The position numbers were made by a program, and so were the translations under genes. Below, in pieces: positions 46,388 to 56,217 of a DNA stretch of 64,000 bases (within the stretch, counting starts at the first letter, position 1; every line of letters starts with the position of its first letter). The notes beneath the pieces were generated by a model. That model saw only the letters and a list, made by a program, of their open reading frames with translations. It searched no databases and was not told the DNA's origin. The DNA comes from Catenuloplanes indicus (GTDB lineage Bacteria; Actinomycetota; Actinomycetes; Mycobacteriales; Micromonosporaceae): the NCBI RefSeq assembly GCF_030813715.1, contig NZ_JAUSUZ010000001.1, positions 2,542,001 to 2,606,000 on the forward strand, in the 5' to 3' direction.

Positions 46388-48586
46388 CTAGAGTTCGGGT
46401 GTGGCGGGCCGTGCGCCTGCGTCGGACTCAACATCCCCGGTGGATGCGCTGTTCCCCGGCATATCGGCCGTCTCCGGGGCGGCGGAGCCGGCCGGCTTTT
46501 CACCCGTCAGGGCGGTCAGGATGGCCTCGGCCGTGCGCGGCCCGATGCCGGGGACCTCGGCGATCTCCGCGGGTGTGGCCGCGGCCAGCTTCTTCACCGA
46601 GCCGAACCGGCGCAGCAACGCCTTGCGGCGCACCTCGCCGAGGCCGGGCACGTCGTCCAGCGCGGAGACCGTCATCCGCTTGGAACGACGCTGCCGGTGG
46701 AATGTGATGGCGAACCGGTGCGCCTCGTCGCGGACGCGCTGCAGCAGGTAGAGCGCCTCGGAGTTGCGCGGCAGGATGACCGGGAACTCGTCGTCCGGCA
46801 GCCACACCTCCTCCAGCCGCTTGGCCAGGCCGCACAGCGCGACGTCGGTGACGCCCATCTCGGCCATCACCGCGGCCACGGCCGCGACCTGCGGGGCACC
46901 GCCGTCCACCACGATCAGGTTCGGCGGGTACGCGAAGCGCCGTGGCCGGCCGGTGGTCGGGTCGATGCCGGGCAGCTCAGCCGGGACCGGTTCGCCGCGC
47001 GCGGTCAGCTCCTCGCTCAGCGCCGCGCCGCGGCCCGAGTCCGGCTCACCGCCCGAGGTGAGCGCGCCGTCCGCGCCGACCTCCTCGTTCGCGACCGGCT
47101 CGCCGCCCGCCACCTCGTCGCCCGCCTCAAGCCAGCCGCCGGACCGTACCGTGTCGGCCTGGTCCTTGGCCTGCGCGTTCTCCGACTTGAGCCGGGCGAA
47201 GCGGCGGCGCATCACCTCGGACATCGCGGACAGGTCGTCCATGCCGCCGCCGTGCCGGTCGCCGCGCACGATGAACCGCCGGTACTCCCCCTTGCGGGGC
47301 AGCCCGTCCTCGAAGACGACCATGCTGGCGACCACGTCGGTGCCCTGGATCTGGGAGACGTCGAAGCACTCGATGCGCAGCGGCGCGGTGTCCATGCCGA
47401 GCGCGTCCGCGATCTCCTCCAGCGCCTTGCTGCGCGTGGTCAGGTCGCCGGAGCGCTTCAGCTTGTGCCGGGTCAGCGACTCGGCCGCGTTGCGCGCGAC
47501 CGTCTCCATCAGCGCCTTCTTGTCGCCGCGCTGCGGGATGCGGATCTGCACGCGGCTGCCGCGGTGGTCGGAGAGCCAGTCGGCGAGCGCGTCCGCGTCG
47601 TCCGGCAGCGCCGGGACCAGCAGCTCGCGCGGCACGTCGGTCTCGCCGTGCTCGGTGCCGTAGACCTGGGTGCAGAAGTGGTGCACGAGGTCGCCGAGGG
47701 ACAGCTCCTCGTTCTTCTCCACCACCCAGCCGCGCTGGCCCCGGATCCGCCCGTCGCGCACGTGGAAGACCTGGACCGCGGCTTCGAGCGGGTCGTCGGC
47801 GAACGCCACCACGTCCGCGTCGGTGCCGTCGCCGAGCACCACGGCCTGCTTCTCCAGCGCGCGGCGCAGCGCCGCTATGTCGTCCCGCAGGCGCGCGGCG
47901 AGCTCGAAGTTGAGCTCGTCGGACGCGGCCATCATCTCCCGCTCCAGCTTCTTGACCATGGTGTCGGTCTTGCCGGCCATGAAGTCGCAGAAGTCGAGCA
48001 CGATGTCGCGATGCTGCTCCATGCTGACCTGGCCGGTGCACGGCGCGGAGCACTTGCCGATGTAGCCCAGCAGGCACGGGCGGCCGACCTGGGCCGCGCG
48101 CTTGAACACGCCGGCCGAGCAGGTGCGTGCCGGGAAGACGCGAAGCAGCAGGTCGAGCGTCTCGCGGATGGCCCACGCGTGCGAGTACGGCCCGAAGTAG
48201 CGCACGCCCTTGCGCTTGGCGCCGCGCATCACCTGGAGGCGCGGATAGTCCTCGTCCAGCGTGACGGCGAGGAAAGGGTATGACTTGTCGTCCCGGTACT
48301 TCACGTTGAAGCGTGGGTCGAACTGCTTGATCCAGGTGAACTCCAGCTGGAGCGCCTCGACCTCGCTGCCGACGGTCACCCAGTCGACCGAGCCGGCCGT
48401 GGTGACCATCTGCTGGGTGCGCGGGTGCAGCGTGAACGTGTCGGCGAAATACGAATTCAGCCGGCTGCGCAGGCTCTTCGCCTTGCCGACGTAGATCACC
48501 CGGCCGGTCGGGTCACGGAACCGGTAGACGCCGGGGGACTCGGGGATGGTCCCGGGCGCGGGGCGATAGGTCGACGGATCGGGCAC
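46388..48586 (-). CDS. uvrC: Excinuclease ABC subunit UvrC with central insertion
   Basis: A 732-residue UvrC, about 80-100 residues longer than usual. Order: GIY-YIG nuclease ([20 protein letters not shown]), UvrB-interacting UVR region (near 206-241), the RNase H-like 5' nuclease ([15 protein letters not shown]) and a tandem HhH at the C-terminus ([17 protein letters not shown] and [13 protein letters not shown]). A Gly/Glu/Asp/Ala-rich insertion lies at about 475-540, before the RNase H-like domain. It makes the dual incision in nucleotide excision repair. Start GTG 48586. First gene of the uvrC-rapZ-yvcK-whiA cluster; uvrA is 0.8 kb away. Confidence 0.95.
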   Translation of the reverse strand: MPDPSTYRPAPGTIPESPGVYRFRDPTGRVIYVGKAKSLRSRLNSYFADTFTLHPRTQQMVTTAGSVDWVTVGSEVEALQLEFTWIKQFDPRFNVKYRDDKSYPFLAVTLDEDYPRLQVMRGAKRKGVRYFGPYSHAWAIRETLDLLLRVFPARTCSAGVFKRAAQVGRPCLLGYIGKCSAPCTGQVSMEQHRDIVLDFCDFMAGKTDTMVKKLEREMMAASDELNFELAARLRDDIAALRRALEKQAVVLGDGTDADVVAFADDPLEAAVQVFHVRDGRIRGQRGWVVEKNEELSLGDLVHHFCTQVYGTEHGETDVPRELLVPALPDDADALADWLSDHRGSRVQIRIPQRGDKKALMETVARNAAESLTRHKLKRSGDLTTRSKALEEIADALGMDTAPLRIECFDVSQIQGTDVVASMVVFEDGLPRKGEYRRFIVRGDRHGGGMDDLSAMSEVMRRRFARLKSENAQAKDQADTVRSGGWLEAGDEVAGGEPVANEEVGADGALTSGGEPDSGRGAALSEELTARGEPVPAELPGIDPTTGRPRRFAYPPNLIVVDGGAPQVAAVAAVMAEMGVTDVALCGLAKRLEEVWLPDDEFPVILPRNSEALYLLQRVRDEAHRFAITFHRQRRSKRMTVSALDDVPGLGEVRRKALLRRFGSVKKLAAATPAEIAEVPGIGPRTAEAILTALTGEKPAGSAAPETADMPGNSASTGDVESDAGARPATPEL

Positions 48587-48622
48587 TCACCCAGCCTAAT
48601 CCGGGGGTGTGACAACCCTCCT

Positions 48623-48656
48623 CCGGTGGCCGGGCGTGCGGGCGCCCGGCCACCGG
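48623..48656 (-). terminator. Terminator after the Rieske lipoprotein gene
   Basis: A perfect 14-bp stem (ccggtggccgggcg with cgcccggccaccgg) and 6-nt loop, 10 nt past the stop of the Rieske gene on the minus strand and just before the uvrC start. No T tract. Confidence 0.75.
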
Positions 48657-48666
48657 GAGGCGGGAC

Positions 48667-49173
48667 TCAGGCGAGCGTGATCGACTCGCCGTCGACGGTG
48701 ATCTGCTTCTCCTCCAGCGGCTGACGCGCCGGGCCCGAGGTCGGCGAGCCGTCCTCGATGGAGAACAGGCTGTTGTGGCACTTGCAGACGATCGAGCCAC
48801 CGTCCACGCTGCTCACCGGGCAGCCCTGGTGCGTACAGATGTTGCTGAAGCACTTGAACGTGCCCGCGGCCGGCTGCGTGACGACGACCTGCTGCTCCGC
48901 GAGGATCACGCCGCTGCCGACCGGGACGTCCGCGGTCTTGGCGATCGCGTTCGCCGCGGCGTCGCCACCGCCGGCCGACGGCGCGCTGCTCTCCGCGCCG
49001 GTCGTCGAGGGGGCACCCGTGGTCGGGCCGGTCCCCGCCCCCGAGCTCGTGCTCGGCGAGTCGGTCTCGGTGCCGCACGCCGCGAGCGCGGCGACCGCAC
49101 CCACGGAACCGGCGCCGACCAGCAGCATCCGGCGCGACGCGGTCCCGGCCTCGAGCACCTGCTCGTTCTTCAT
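48667..49173 (-). CDS. Tat-exported Rieske [2Fe-2S] lipoprotein
   Basis: A 168-residue protein. The N-terminus has a twin-arginine signal (SRRMLLVGAG) ending in the lipobox LAAC, then a Ser/Thr/Gly-rich linker and a Rieske domain with CTHQGC and CKCHNSLF, giving the two Cys and two His ligands. Tat export fits a cofactor-containing protein, and the Cys suggests anchoring on the outer face. AGGAGGGG precedes ATG 49173. Similar actinobacterial proteins are of unknown redox partner. The neighbours uvrC and uvrA are not functionally linked. Confidence 0.88.
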   Translation of the reverse strand: MKNEQVLEAGTASRRMLLVGAGSVGAVAALAACGTETDSPSTSSGAGTGPTTGAPSTTGAESSAPSAGGGDAAANAIAKTADVPVGSGVILAEQQVVVTQPAAGTFKCFSNICTHQGCPVSSVDGGSIVCKCHNSLFSIEDGSPTSGPARQPLEEKQITVDGESITLA

Positions 49174-49256
49174 GCTGTAACCCCTCCTGTTAGCCCGCGG
49201 TGCGCCGGCCGCTGTGCCGCCGTGCGCGTCCACGTCCATAGACACGGGTGGCGGGC

Positions 49257-49283
49257 CCGGCCGGTTCGACGAGAACCGGCCGG
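49257..49283 (-). terminator. Hairpin downstream of uvrA
   Basis: A perfect 11-bp stem (ccggccggttc with its complement) and 5-nt loop, about 90 nt after the uvrA stop on the minus strand. It lies in the leader of the Rieske gene, so it could be a terminator for uvrA or a leader structure. Confidence 0.55.
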
Positions 49284-49371
49284 ACCTCCCCACGTCCGTT
49301 ACTCACGGTAGAGAACACACCTGTGCGTAACAGATGAACCCGGGCACAGTTCGCTGACAGAGGGTTGACCG

Positions 49372-52347
49372 CTATCGGCTGGCCGTGACCTTGGCTCGAC
49401 TGGAACGAGCCTTCGTGGCCGCGGCCGGTTTCACCGAGTTGACCTTTTCTCCGTTCGCCTTCGCGGCCCGCGCAACCGCGTCCTTCGCGCCGGCCGGCTC
49501 GCCCTCGAGGCCCAGCATCGGGCGCAGGAACCGGCCGGTGTGGCTCTCCGGCACCTCGGCCAGCTCCTCCGGCGTGCCCATGGCGAGCACGGTGCCGCCA
49601 CGGTGACCGCCCTCCGGGCCCATGTCGATCAGCCAGTCGGACGACTTGATCACGTCGAGGTTGTGCTCGATCACGATCACCGTGTTGCCCTTGTCGACCA
49701 GGCCCTGGAGGACCAGCAGCAGCTTGCGGATGTCCTCGAAGTGCAGGCCGGTGGTCGGCTCGTCCAGCACGTACACGCTGCGGCCGTTGGAGCGTTTCTG
49801 CAGCTCGGAGGCGAGCTTGACGCGCTGCGCCTCGCCACCGGAGAGCGTCGGCGCGGGCTGGCCCAGCCGGACGTAGCCGAGCCCCACCTCGACCAGCGTC
49901 TTCATGTGCCGGTGGATGGAGGTGATCGGCTCGAAGAAGGTCGCGGCCTCCTCGATCGGCATCTCCAGCACCTCGGAGATCGTCTTGCCCTTGTAGTGCA
50001 CCTCGAGCGTCTCGCGGTTGTACCGCGCGCCCTTGCACACCTCGCACGGGACGTAGACGTCCGGCAGGAAGTTCATCTCGATCTTGATGGTGCCGTCGCC
50101 CGCGCAGTTCTCGCAGCGGCCACCCTTGACGTTGAACGAGAACCGGCCCGGGCCGTAGCCGCGCACCTTCGCCTCGGTGGTCTCCGCGAACAGCTTGCGG
50201 ATGTTGTCGAAGACCCCGGTGTACGTCGCCGGGTTCGACCGCGGGGTGCGGCCGATCGGCGACTGGTCGACGCCGACCACCTTGTCGATCTGGTCGAGCC
50301 CGGTCACCCGGGAGTGCCGGCCGGGCACCATCTTCGCGCCGTTGATCTGGTTGGCCAGCACCTTGTAGAGAATGTCGTTGACCAGGCTGGACTTGCCGGA
50401 GCCGGACACGCCGGTGACCGAGATCAACTGCCCGAGCGGGAACGGCACGGTCACGCCGCGCAGATTGTTCTCCCGGGCACCCTGGACGACCAGTTCCCGA
50501 TCGGGGGTACGCGGCCGGCGCACCATCGGCGCCGGGATCGACTTGCGGCCGGAGAGATATGCCCCGGTCGCGGACTCCTTGTTCTTCAGCAGCCCGGCGT
50601 ACGGCCCGGAGTGCACCACCCGGCCGCCGTGCTCACCGGCGCCCGGGCCGATGTCGACCACCCAGTCGGCCTGGCGGATCGTGTCCTCGTCGTGCTCGAC
50701 CACGATCAGCGTGTTGCCCAGGTTCTTCAGCCGGACCAGCGTCTCGATCAGCCGGTGGTTGTCCCGCTGGTGCAGGCCGATGGACGGCTCGTCCAGCACG
50801 TAGAGCACGCCGACCAGACCGGAGCCGATCTGGGTGGCCAGCCGGATGCGCTGCGCCTCGCCGCCGGACAGCGTGCCGGCCGGCCGGTCCAGCGACAGGT
50901 AGTCCAGGCCCACGTCGACCAGGAACCGCAGCCGGGCGTTGATCTCCTTGAGGACCCGCTCGGCGATCATCTTCTGCCGGTCGTTGAGCTCCATCTCGCC
51001 GAGGAAGTCCGCGCACTCGCCGATCGAGAGGTTGCAGACCTCCGCGATCGACTTGTCGTTCAGCGTGACGGCCAGCACCTCGGGCTTGAGGCGGGCACCC
51101 TTGCACGTGCCGCACGGCACGTCCCGCATGTAGCCCTCGTACTTCTCCCGGGACCAGTCCGACTCGGTGTCCGCGTGGCGCCGCTCGATCCACTGCATGA
51201 CGCCCTCGAAACCGGTGTAGTACGACCGGTCCCGGCCGTACCGGTTCCGGTACTTGACGTGCACCTGGTCCTCGGAGCCGAACAGGATCGTCTTCTGCGC
51301 GCGGGACGACAGCTTGCGCCACGGCGTGTCCAGCGTGAAGTGCTCCTGCTCGCCCAGCGCCTCCAGCAGACGCAGGAAATACTCCTGGGTCTGGCCGCCG
51401 GCCCACGGCTGCACCGCGCCGTCACGCAGCGTGCGCTCGGTGTCCGGGATGACCAGCTCGGGGTCGATCTCCTTCTTGGTGCCGAGGCCGGTGCACTCCG
51501 GGCAGGCACCGTACGGCGCGTTGAACGAGAAGACCCGGGGCTCCAGGTCCTCGATCGCCAGGGGGTGCTCGTTCGGGCAGGCCAGGTGCTCGGAGAAGAG
51601 GCGCTCGCGGTCCGGGTCGTCCTCCGGCTGGTCGACGAACTCGAAGATGACCAGGCCGCCGGAGAGGCCGAGCGCGGCCTCGACCGAGTCGGTGAGCCGC
51701 TGCTTGCCGCTCGCCTTCACGCTGAGACGGTCGATGACTACCTCGATCGTGTGCTTCTCCTGCTTCTTCAGCTTCGGCGGGTCGGTCAGCGGGTGGACCA
51801 CGCCGTCGACCCGGGCGCGCGCGTAACCCTTGGTCTGCAGCTCGGCGAAAAGGTCGACGTACTCGCCCTTGCGGCCGCGGATCACCGGGGAGAGCACCAT
51901 GAACCGGGTGCCCTCGGGCATCGCGAGGATCCGGTCGACGATCTGCTGCGGGGACTGCTTGGAGATCAGCTCGCCGCAGACCGGACAGTGCGGCACACCG
52001 GCGCGGGCGAAGAGCAGGCGCAGGTAGTCGTACACCTCGGTGATCGTGCCGACGGTCGAGCGCGGGTTGCGCGACGTCGACTTCTGGTCGATCGACACCG
52101 CGGGCGAGAGGCCCTCGATGAAGTCGACGTCCGGCTTGTCCATCTGGCCGAGGAACTGCCGCGCGTACGAGGAGAGGGACTCCACGTACCGCCGCTGGCC
52201 CTCGGCGAAGATCGTGTCGAACGCGAGGCTGGACTTGCCCGACCCGGAGAGGCCGGTGAAGACGATCATCGCGTCGCGTGGCAGATCAAGGGAGACGTCG
52301 CGGAGGTTGTGCTCACGCGCGCCACGAATGATCAGTCGGTCGGTCAC
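49372..52347 (-). CDS. uvrA: Excinuclease ABC subunit UvrA
   Basis: A 991-residue protein with two ABC ATPase halves (Walker [10 protein letters not shown] and GVSGSGKSS) and the zinc modules ([27 protein letters not shown]...CEVCKGAR). It recognises DNA damage with UvrB. GTG 52347 is chosen since UvrA proteins start close to [17 protein letters not shown] 52380 and 52398 would add 11-17 residues. A C-terminal tail rich in Lys/Ala is present. No LexA/SOS box of the TCGAAC type was seen upstream. Confidence 0.96.
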   Translation of the reverse strand: MTDRLIIRGAREHNLRDVSLDLPRDAMIVFTGLSGSGKSSLAFDTIFAEGQRRYVESLSSYARQFLGQMDKPDVDFIEGLSPAVSIDQKSTSRNPRSTVGTITEVYDYLRLLFARAGVPHCPVCGELISKQSPQQIVDRILAMPEGTRFMVLSPVIRGRKGEYVDLFAELQTKGYARARVDGVVHPLTDPPKLKKQEKHTIEVVIDRLSVKASGKQRLTDSVEAALGLSGGLVIFEFVDQPEDDPDRERLFSEHLACPNEHPLAIEDLEPRVFSFNAPYGACPECTGLGTKKEIDPELVIPDTERTLRDGAVQPWAGGQTQEYFLRLLEALGEQEHFTLDTPWRKLSSRAQKTILFGSEDQVHVKYRNRYGRDRSYYTGFEGVMQWIERRHADTESDWSREKYEGYMRDVPCGTCKGARLKPEVLAVTLNDKSIAEVCNLSIGECADFLGEMELNDRQKMIAERVLKEINARLRFLVDVGLDYLSLDRPAGTLSGGEAQRIRLATQIGSGLVGVLYVLDEPSIGLHQRDNHRLIETLVRLKNLGNTLIVVEHDEDTIRQADWVVDIGPGAGEHGGRVVHSGPYAGLLKNKESATGAYLSGRKSIPAPMVRRPRTPDRELVVQGARENNLRGVTVPFPLGQLISVTGVSGSGKSSLVNDILYKVLANQINGAKMVPGRHSRVTGLDQIDKVVGVDQSPIGRTPRSNPATYTGVFDNIRKLFAETTEAKVRGYGPGRFSFNVKGGRCENCAGDGTIKIEMNFLPDVYVPCEVCKGARYNRETLEVHYKGKTISEVLEMPIEEAATFFEPITSIHRHMKTLVEVGLGYVRLGQPAPTLSGGEAQRVKLASELQKRSNGRSVYVLDEPTTGLHFEDIRKLLLVLQGLVDKGNTVIVIEHNLDVIKSSDWLIDMGPEGGHRGGTVLAMGTPEELAEVPESHTGRFLRPMLGLEGEPAGAKDAVARAAKANGEKVNSVKPAAATKARSSRAKVTASR

Positions 52348-52550
52348 TGCCCGCCCACTTCCCAGCTCAAAAAATGCCATACCTGTGGTCTGTGTCACAT
52401 TGGGCCGCTCGACGGCCCGGGATGTTCCAACGCCTCTTACCCCGGTTGAACTCCCGCTTCCCCGATCGGGGTACTAACAGCAGGTCAGACCGCAGAAGAG
52501 CGCCGCAGGCGACTCTAATCGGGGGGTACGACATTTTCCGTTCGCGGCGT

Positions 52551-54359
52551 TCAGACCGGGAGGTCCGACACCGCCCACACCCACGCGCCCCCGACCAGCA
52601 CAGGCTCCCGGCCGAGCAGGTCGGTCACCGTGGTCCTCAGGATCTCCGCCTGCGCGTGCCGCTCCCCCAGCACGAGCGCACCGGCCTTCCAGTATTTCAG
52701 GTCCTCCCGCGCGGCGGCCCGATCGGCCGCGGTGATCACCGGCGCCGTGCCGGACCGGACGATCTCGAACAGGATGTCCGACGTGCGGCGGGCCGGCGCG
52801 TTCCAGGTGCCGGTGGTGTCGATCTCACCGTTCGTCGGGCCCATGAAGTAGCCGCGCGGCACCGGCGCGTCCAGCGCGGCGAACGCGGCCATCCGCATAC
52901 CCTCGCGGCCCACCGTCACCTCGGGCAGCGGGACCGGGACCAGCGAACGGCCGTCCGGCACGAACTCGCGCCACTCGCCGGACGTGATCAACTCGGGCAT
53001 CGGCGTGGCCGGGACGGTGATCAGCGGCTTCGGCGCGACCGGGAGCAGCGCGACCGCGACCGTCACCCACCAGAGGACCGCGCGCCGGCGTACCGTGGCC
53101 GGTGCTTGCTCCTGGTGTGCGTTTTCGATCACCCGATCGGTGGCGAAGGCCAGCAGGAACGCGCACGCCCACACCACGACCATGGTGAAGCGCGTGGTGG
53201 TGATCAGGTTGATCAGCGGCAGGTGGCTGACGAAGAACAGCGGCATCGGCACCTCGGTGTCCTTGCCGCCGACCACCAGCGTCGGCCCGGACGCGATGAC
53301 CACGAAGACCAGCCCGGTGATCACGACCGCGCGCATCGCCTTCGACCGCCAGGTCAGCACCGCGCAGACCACCAGCACCACGACCAGCGGCAGCCCGAAG
53401 AAGCTGTTGTCCTCGGTCGCGCTGACGCTCAGCGACTCGGCCAGCCCGGTGTGGCCGGCGATCGACTGGCGGGCGTAGAACACGTACGACGCGAGGTCGG
53501 TGACGTAGACGTCCGGCGTGAACGGCAGGCCGCGGTAGTGCTGGCGGCCGAGGAACTGCTGGAACAGCGGGTACGCGAGCAGCACGCCGGAGGTGCCGGC
53601 CGCGACCGCGAGGCTGATCAACCCGGGCTTCCAGACCGTCTTGATCCGGTCGCGGTGCATCAGCAGCCACGACACCGTGAAGATCGCGCAGGCCAGCGCC
53701 ACGAAGAGCAGGATCTCCTCGTTGACGAAGACCTGAGCGGTGATCAGCAGGCCGAGGAGGACGCCGTTGCGCACCGGCCTCCCCGGTTCGCGGATCTTGG
53801 CAACCCGCCAGAACAGGAACGGCACCAGGATCAGCACGGTGAAGTTGATGTGCCCGTTCGCGTGCGAGATCATCGTCGGCGCGAAGCCGCCCCACAGCCC
53901 GGCGACGAACGCGGCGCTCCGGTGACCGACGAAGTGCCGGCCGAGCACCCAGTACCAGGCCGCGGCCGTACCGGCCAGCCCGACCGTGATCAACAGCGCC
54001 ATCGAGACACCCGGGCCGAACCAGTGCGTGATGGGCGAGACCGGGACGCCCAGCGCCAGGATCGACGTGTTCGCCATCATGTTGATGCCGTCCGGGAAGT
54101 TCAGCCGGTCCGTGAAGAACAGCGCCTCCCCGTGGAAGACCGCCCGCTCCGCGTGTGCGAGCACGAACAGGAAGAACCCGTGGTCGTCCTCGTTCGCCGC
54201 CAGCACCCGGCCGTTCGGGCCCGCCCAGAGGCGCGAGGTGACCAGCACCGCCAGCGCCGTATAGACCACGCCGGCTATCACGTCCCAGCGGCGGTGGGAT
54301 CCGGGCCGGCCGTCGGGCTTCGGCGTCGCCTCCTCGGGCGCGCTGTCCAGGACTCGCAC
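52551..54359 (-). CDS. Polytopic membrane protein, GT-C glycosyltransferase-like
   Basis: A 602-residue protein with about ten to twelve transmembrane helices and a soluble C-terminal part of about 160 residues. The first luminal loop contains ANEDDHGFFLFVLAHAERAV with paired acidic residues, as in GT-C enzymes that use polyprenyl-phosphate sugars; FPDGINMMANTSI follows. Start GTG 54359. Expected in envelope glycan or protein glycosylation, but the fold assignment rests on topology and acidic loop only. Divergent from the MBL hydrolase gene. Confidence 0.72.
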   Translation of the reverse strand: MRVLDSAPEEATPKPDGRPGSHRRWDVIAGVVYTALAVLVTSRLWAGPNGRVLAANEDDHGFFLFVLAHAERAVFHGEALFFTDRLNFPDGINMMANTSILALGVPVSPITHWFGPGVSMALLITVGLAGTAAAWYWVLGRHFVGHRSAAFVAGLWGGFAPTMISHANGHINFTVLILVPFLFWRVAKIREPGRPVRNGVLLGLLITAQVFVNEEILLFVALACAIFTVSWLLMHRDRIKTVWKPGLISLAVAAGTSGVLLAYPLFQQFLGRQHYRGLPFTPDVYVTDLASYVFYARQSIAGHTGLAESLSVSATEDNSFFGLPLVVVLVVCAVLTWRSKAMRAVVITGLVFVVIASGPTLVVGGKDTEVPMPLFFVSHLPLINLITTTRFTMVVVWACAFLLAFATDRVIENAHQEQAPATVRRRAVLWWVTVAVALLPVAPKPLITVPATPMPELITSGEWREFVPDGRSLVPVPLPEVTVGREGMRMAAFAALDAPVPRGYFMGPTNGEIDTTGTWNAPARRTSDILFEIVRSGTAPVITAADRAAAREDLKYWKAGALVLGERHAQAEILRTTVTDLLGREPVLVGGAWVWAVSDLPV

Positions 54360-54442
54360 CCGCGCATCATGCCAGAACCCGCGCCTGGCGTCCCGGTCGC
54401 TACGCTGGGACCTGAATCGATCATCGATGTATGGGGGCGCTC

Positions 54443-55096
54443 GTGTCGTACACCGGTCATGTCTCTCCGGGCTCCGGCCCGGCCGTGCGCGAGCTGCCCG
54501 CGCTGACCATCACGAAGCAGTCCGTCGGCGGCGCCTCCGACAACAACGCCTACCTGCTGCGCTGCACCGCCACCGGCGCCCAGCTGCTGATCGACGCCGC
54601 GAACGACGCGTCCGCGCTGCTGTCCCTGGCCGGCTCCGAACTCTCCACCGTCGTCACCACGCACGCGCACGGCGACCACTGGGGTGCCCTGGCCGAGGTG
54701 GTCGCCGCCACCGGCGCCGCGTCCGTGGCACACCGCGACGACGCGCCGGAGCTGCCGGTCGTCACCCGAACGGTGGAGGACGGCGACACGATCACGGTCG
54801 GCGAGGTCACGCTGGAGGTCATCCACCTCGTCGGCCACACACCCGGCTCGATCGCGCTGCTCTACCGGGACCCCGCCGGCACGCCGCACCTCTGGACCGG
54901 CGACTCGCTCTTCCCCGGCGGGGTCGGCAACACCCGCGGCGACCGGACCGCCTTCGAGTCCCTGATCACCGACGTCGAGACCAAGCTCTTCGCCCGACTC
55001 CCCGACTCCACCTGGTTCTACCCCGGCCACGGCGACGACTCCACGCTCGGCACCGAACGCCCCGCCCTCCCGGACTGGCACGAACGCGGCTGGTAG
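54443..55096 (+). CDS. MBL-fold metal-dependent hydrolase
   Basis: About 217 residues (221 from ATG 54431). Metallo-beta-lactamase motif THAHGDHWG (H-x-H-x-D-H), a later His in HLVGHTPGS, Asp in WTGDSLFPGG and final His in FYPGHGDDS complete a two-metal site like glyoxalase II-type hydrolases. GGGGG at 54433-54437 is a ribosome site well spaced for GTG 54443. Substrate unknown. Divergent from the GT-C-like gene. Confidence 0.88.
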   Translation: MSYTGHVSPGSGPAVRELPALTITKQSVGGASDNNAYLLRCTATGAQLLIDAANDASALLSLAGSELSTVVTTHAHGDHWGALAEVVAATGAASVAHRDDAPELPVVTRTVEDGDTITVGEVTLEVIHLVGHTPGSIALLYRDPAGTPHLWTGDSLFPGGVGNTRGDRTAFESLITDVETKLFARLPDSTWFYPGHGDDSTLGTERPALPDWHERGW

Positions 55097-55131
55097 GAAG
55101 CCTGTACATATTGGGATTACGCTCCGGACAT

Positions 55132-55245
55132 ATGGAGATCGGCATGGCCAAGGTTCTCATCGACGTCGATTAAGCGGGACTCGCCGAAGCCGCGAAGCTG
55201 CTCAGCAGGCGGACCGAGACGGACCGTCTCGGATACCTTTCGCCG
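55132..55245 (+). pseudogene. Decayed VapB-type antitoxin gene
   Basis: ATG 55132 or 55144 begins MAKVLIDVD, the start of many DUF2191/VapB antitoxins. A TAA at 55171-55173 interrupts the frame. After it the same frame continues AGLAEAAKLLSRRTETDRL, matching the family's helix, then similarity stops. No VapC toxin follows. It is therefore a remnant of a toxin-antitoxin pair. Confidence 0.7.
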
Positions 55246-55320
55246 GACGGCTCGGACGCGCCTGGCCGTTCACCGGGCCCGGCGGAAGGGACCGCCGGCA
55301 GTCATTAGTCGCCACCGACC

Positions 55321-55943
55321 TCAGAAGACCGTGCCGGCGTCGGCGGGGATTAGTCGGTCGAGGCAGCGTTCGACCAGGGCGGCGACGGTGAGGGTGGGGT
55401 TGCAGGCGGCGCGAGCCGGGGGCTGGCGTACCCGCGACCAGGGTTTGCAGGGTGTCACGGATCGCGGTTCGTGCGGCGGCGTCGGCGGCGGCGGCGGCGG
55501 CTGAAGACGTCGCCGTCCGGCTGCAGCATGACGCCGTCGACCAGCGGCAACCCGCCCACACCGGCGCCGGTGATCACATCCATGCCGTCGCCGCGGACAC
55601 GTTCGAAGAGACCGGCGTACGGGCGGTAGACCACCGGCGGCATGCCGGGGTAGACCGGCGTGGGCGTGAACCAGGACGAGCGGCGGTCGGGCGCGAGGAA
55701 CGGCGGGAACGTGTCACCGCCCGGCAGCACCGGCCAGCGCCGCCCCCGCTCCAGCACCACGCTCCGCACGCCGGCCTCGGCCAGCCGGTACGCCGCGATC
55801 GCGCCGCCGTACCCGGACCCGACGATGACCACCCGGTGGTGTTCCCGCCGCGGGGCGCCCCTTCCCCGCGCGCCGGGCAGGGACGGCAGCATCGCGGCGG
55901 CACCCAGCGCCAGCACGTTCCGGCGGGTCAGTTCCACGGCCAC
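55321..55943 (-). pseudogene. GMC/cholesterol-oxidase-like gene with internal deletion
   Basis: The N-terminal part (from 55943) has a twin-arginine signal (LTRRNVLALGAAAML), a FAD Rossmann motif VVIVGSGYGGAIAAYRLAEAG and VITGAGVGGLPLVDGVML, as in actinobacterial cholesterol oxidases, and continues to a premature stop near 55455. The C-terminal end of the same family (CNPTLTVAALVERCLDRL to the stop at 55321-55323) lies in another frame just downstream. About 1 kb of the middle is missing. The scar contains a GGC/CGG-rich run (around 55480-55500). Confidence 0.7.
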
Positions 55944-56217
55944 GGCAGCTCCTCACCGGATCGGCTGCACGCATTCTGAACCCACCCGGACCTCGACGCA
56001 TGTCGATCACCACGGCTCGGCCCGTCATCCGGCGAGCCGGCCGGGTCACCGAGGTGAACGACGCCGCCGGGGCACGGGCGGGCAACGAACTCACCGGACT
56101 TCCGCAACTGAGGTCCACGGCCTCCGTGATCGACGGCGCGGCCGGCCGCCGCCGGGCCGGTGCGGTACCGCGGGCGTGTGAGCGGTGGCTGGCCGGGAGC
56201 GCATAGAGTGGCGCGCG
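55944..56217. other. Intergenic region
   Basis: Between the decayed GMC gene and the helicase gene. An ORF at 56000-56206 has no ribosome site or recognisable domain and is not called. The helicase ATG at 56218 has only a weak upstream purine run. Confidence 0.5.

Noticed and set aside
52348-52550. SOS/LexA box before uvrA
   Set aside because: No TCGAAC-N4-GTTCGA type site; only a 12-bp palindrome ccccgatcgggg at 52460-52471 and repeated atcgggg(gg)tac motifs were seen, of unclear meaning.
56000-56206. Small plus-strand ORF before the helicase
   Set aside because: No ribosome site, no domain, composition like random GC-rich sequence.
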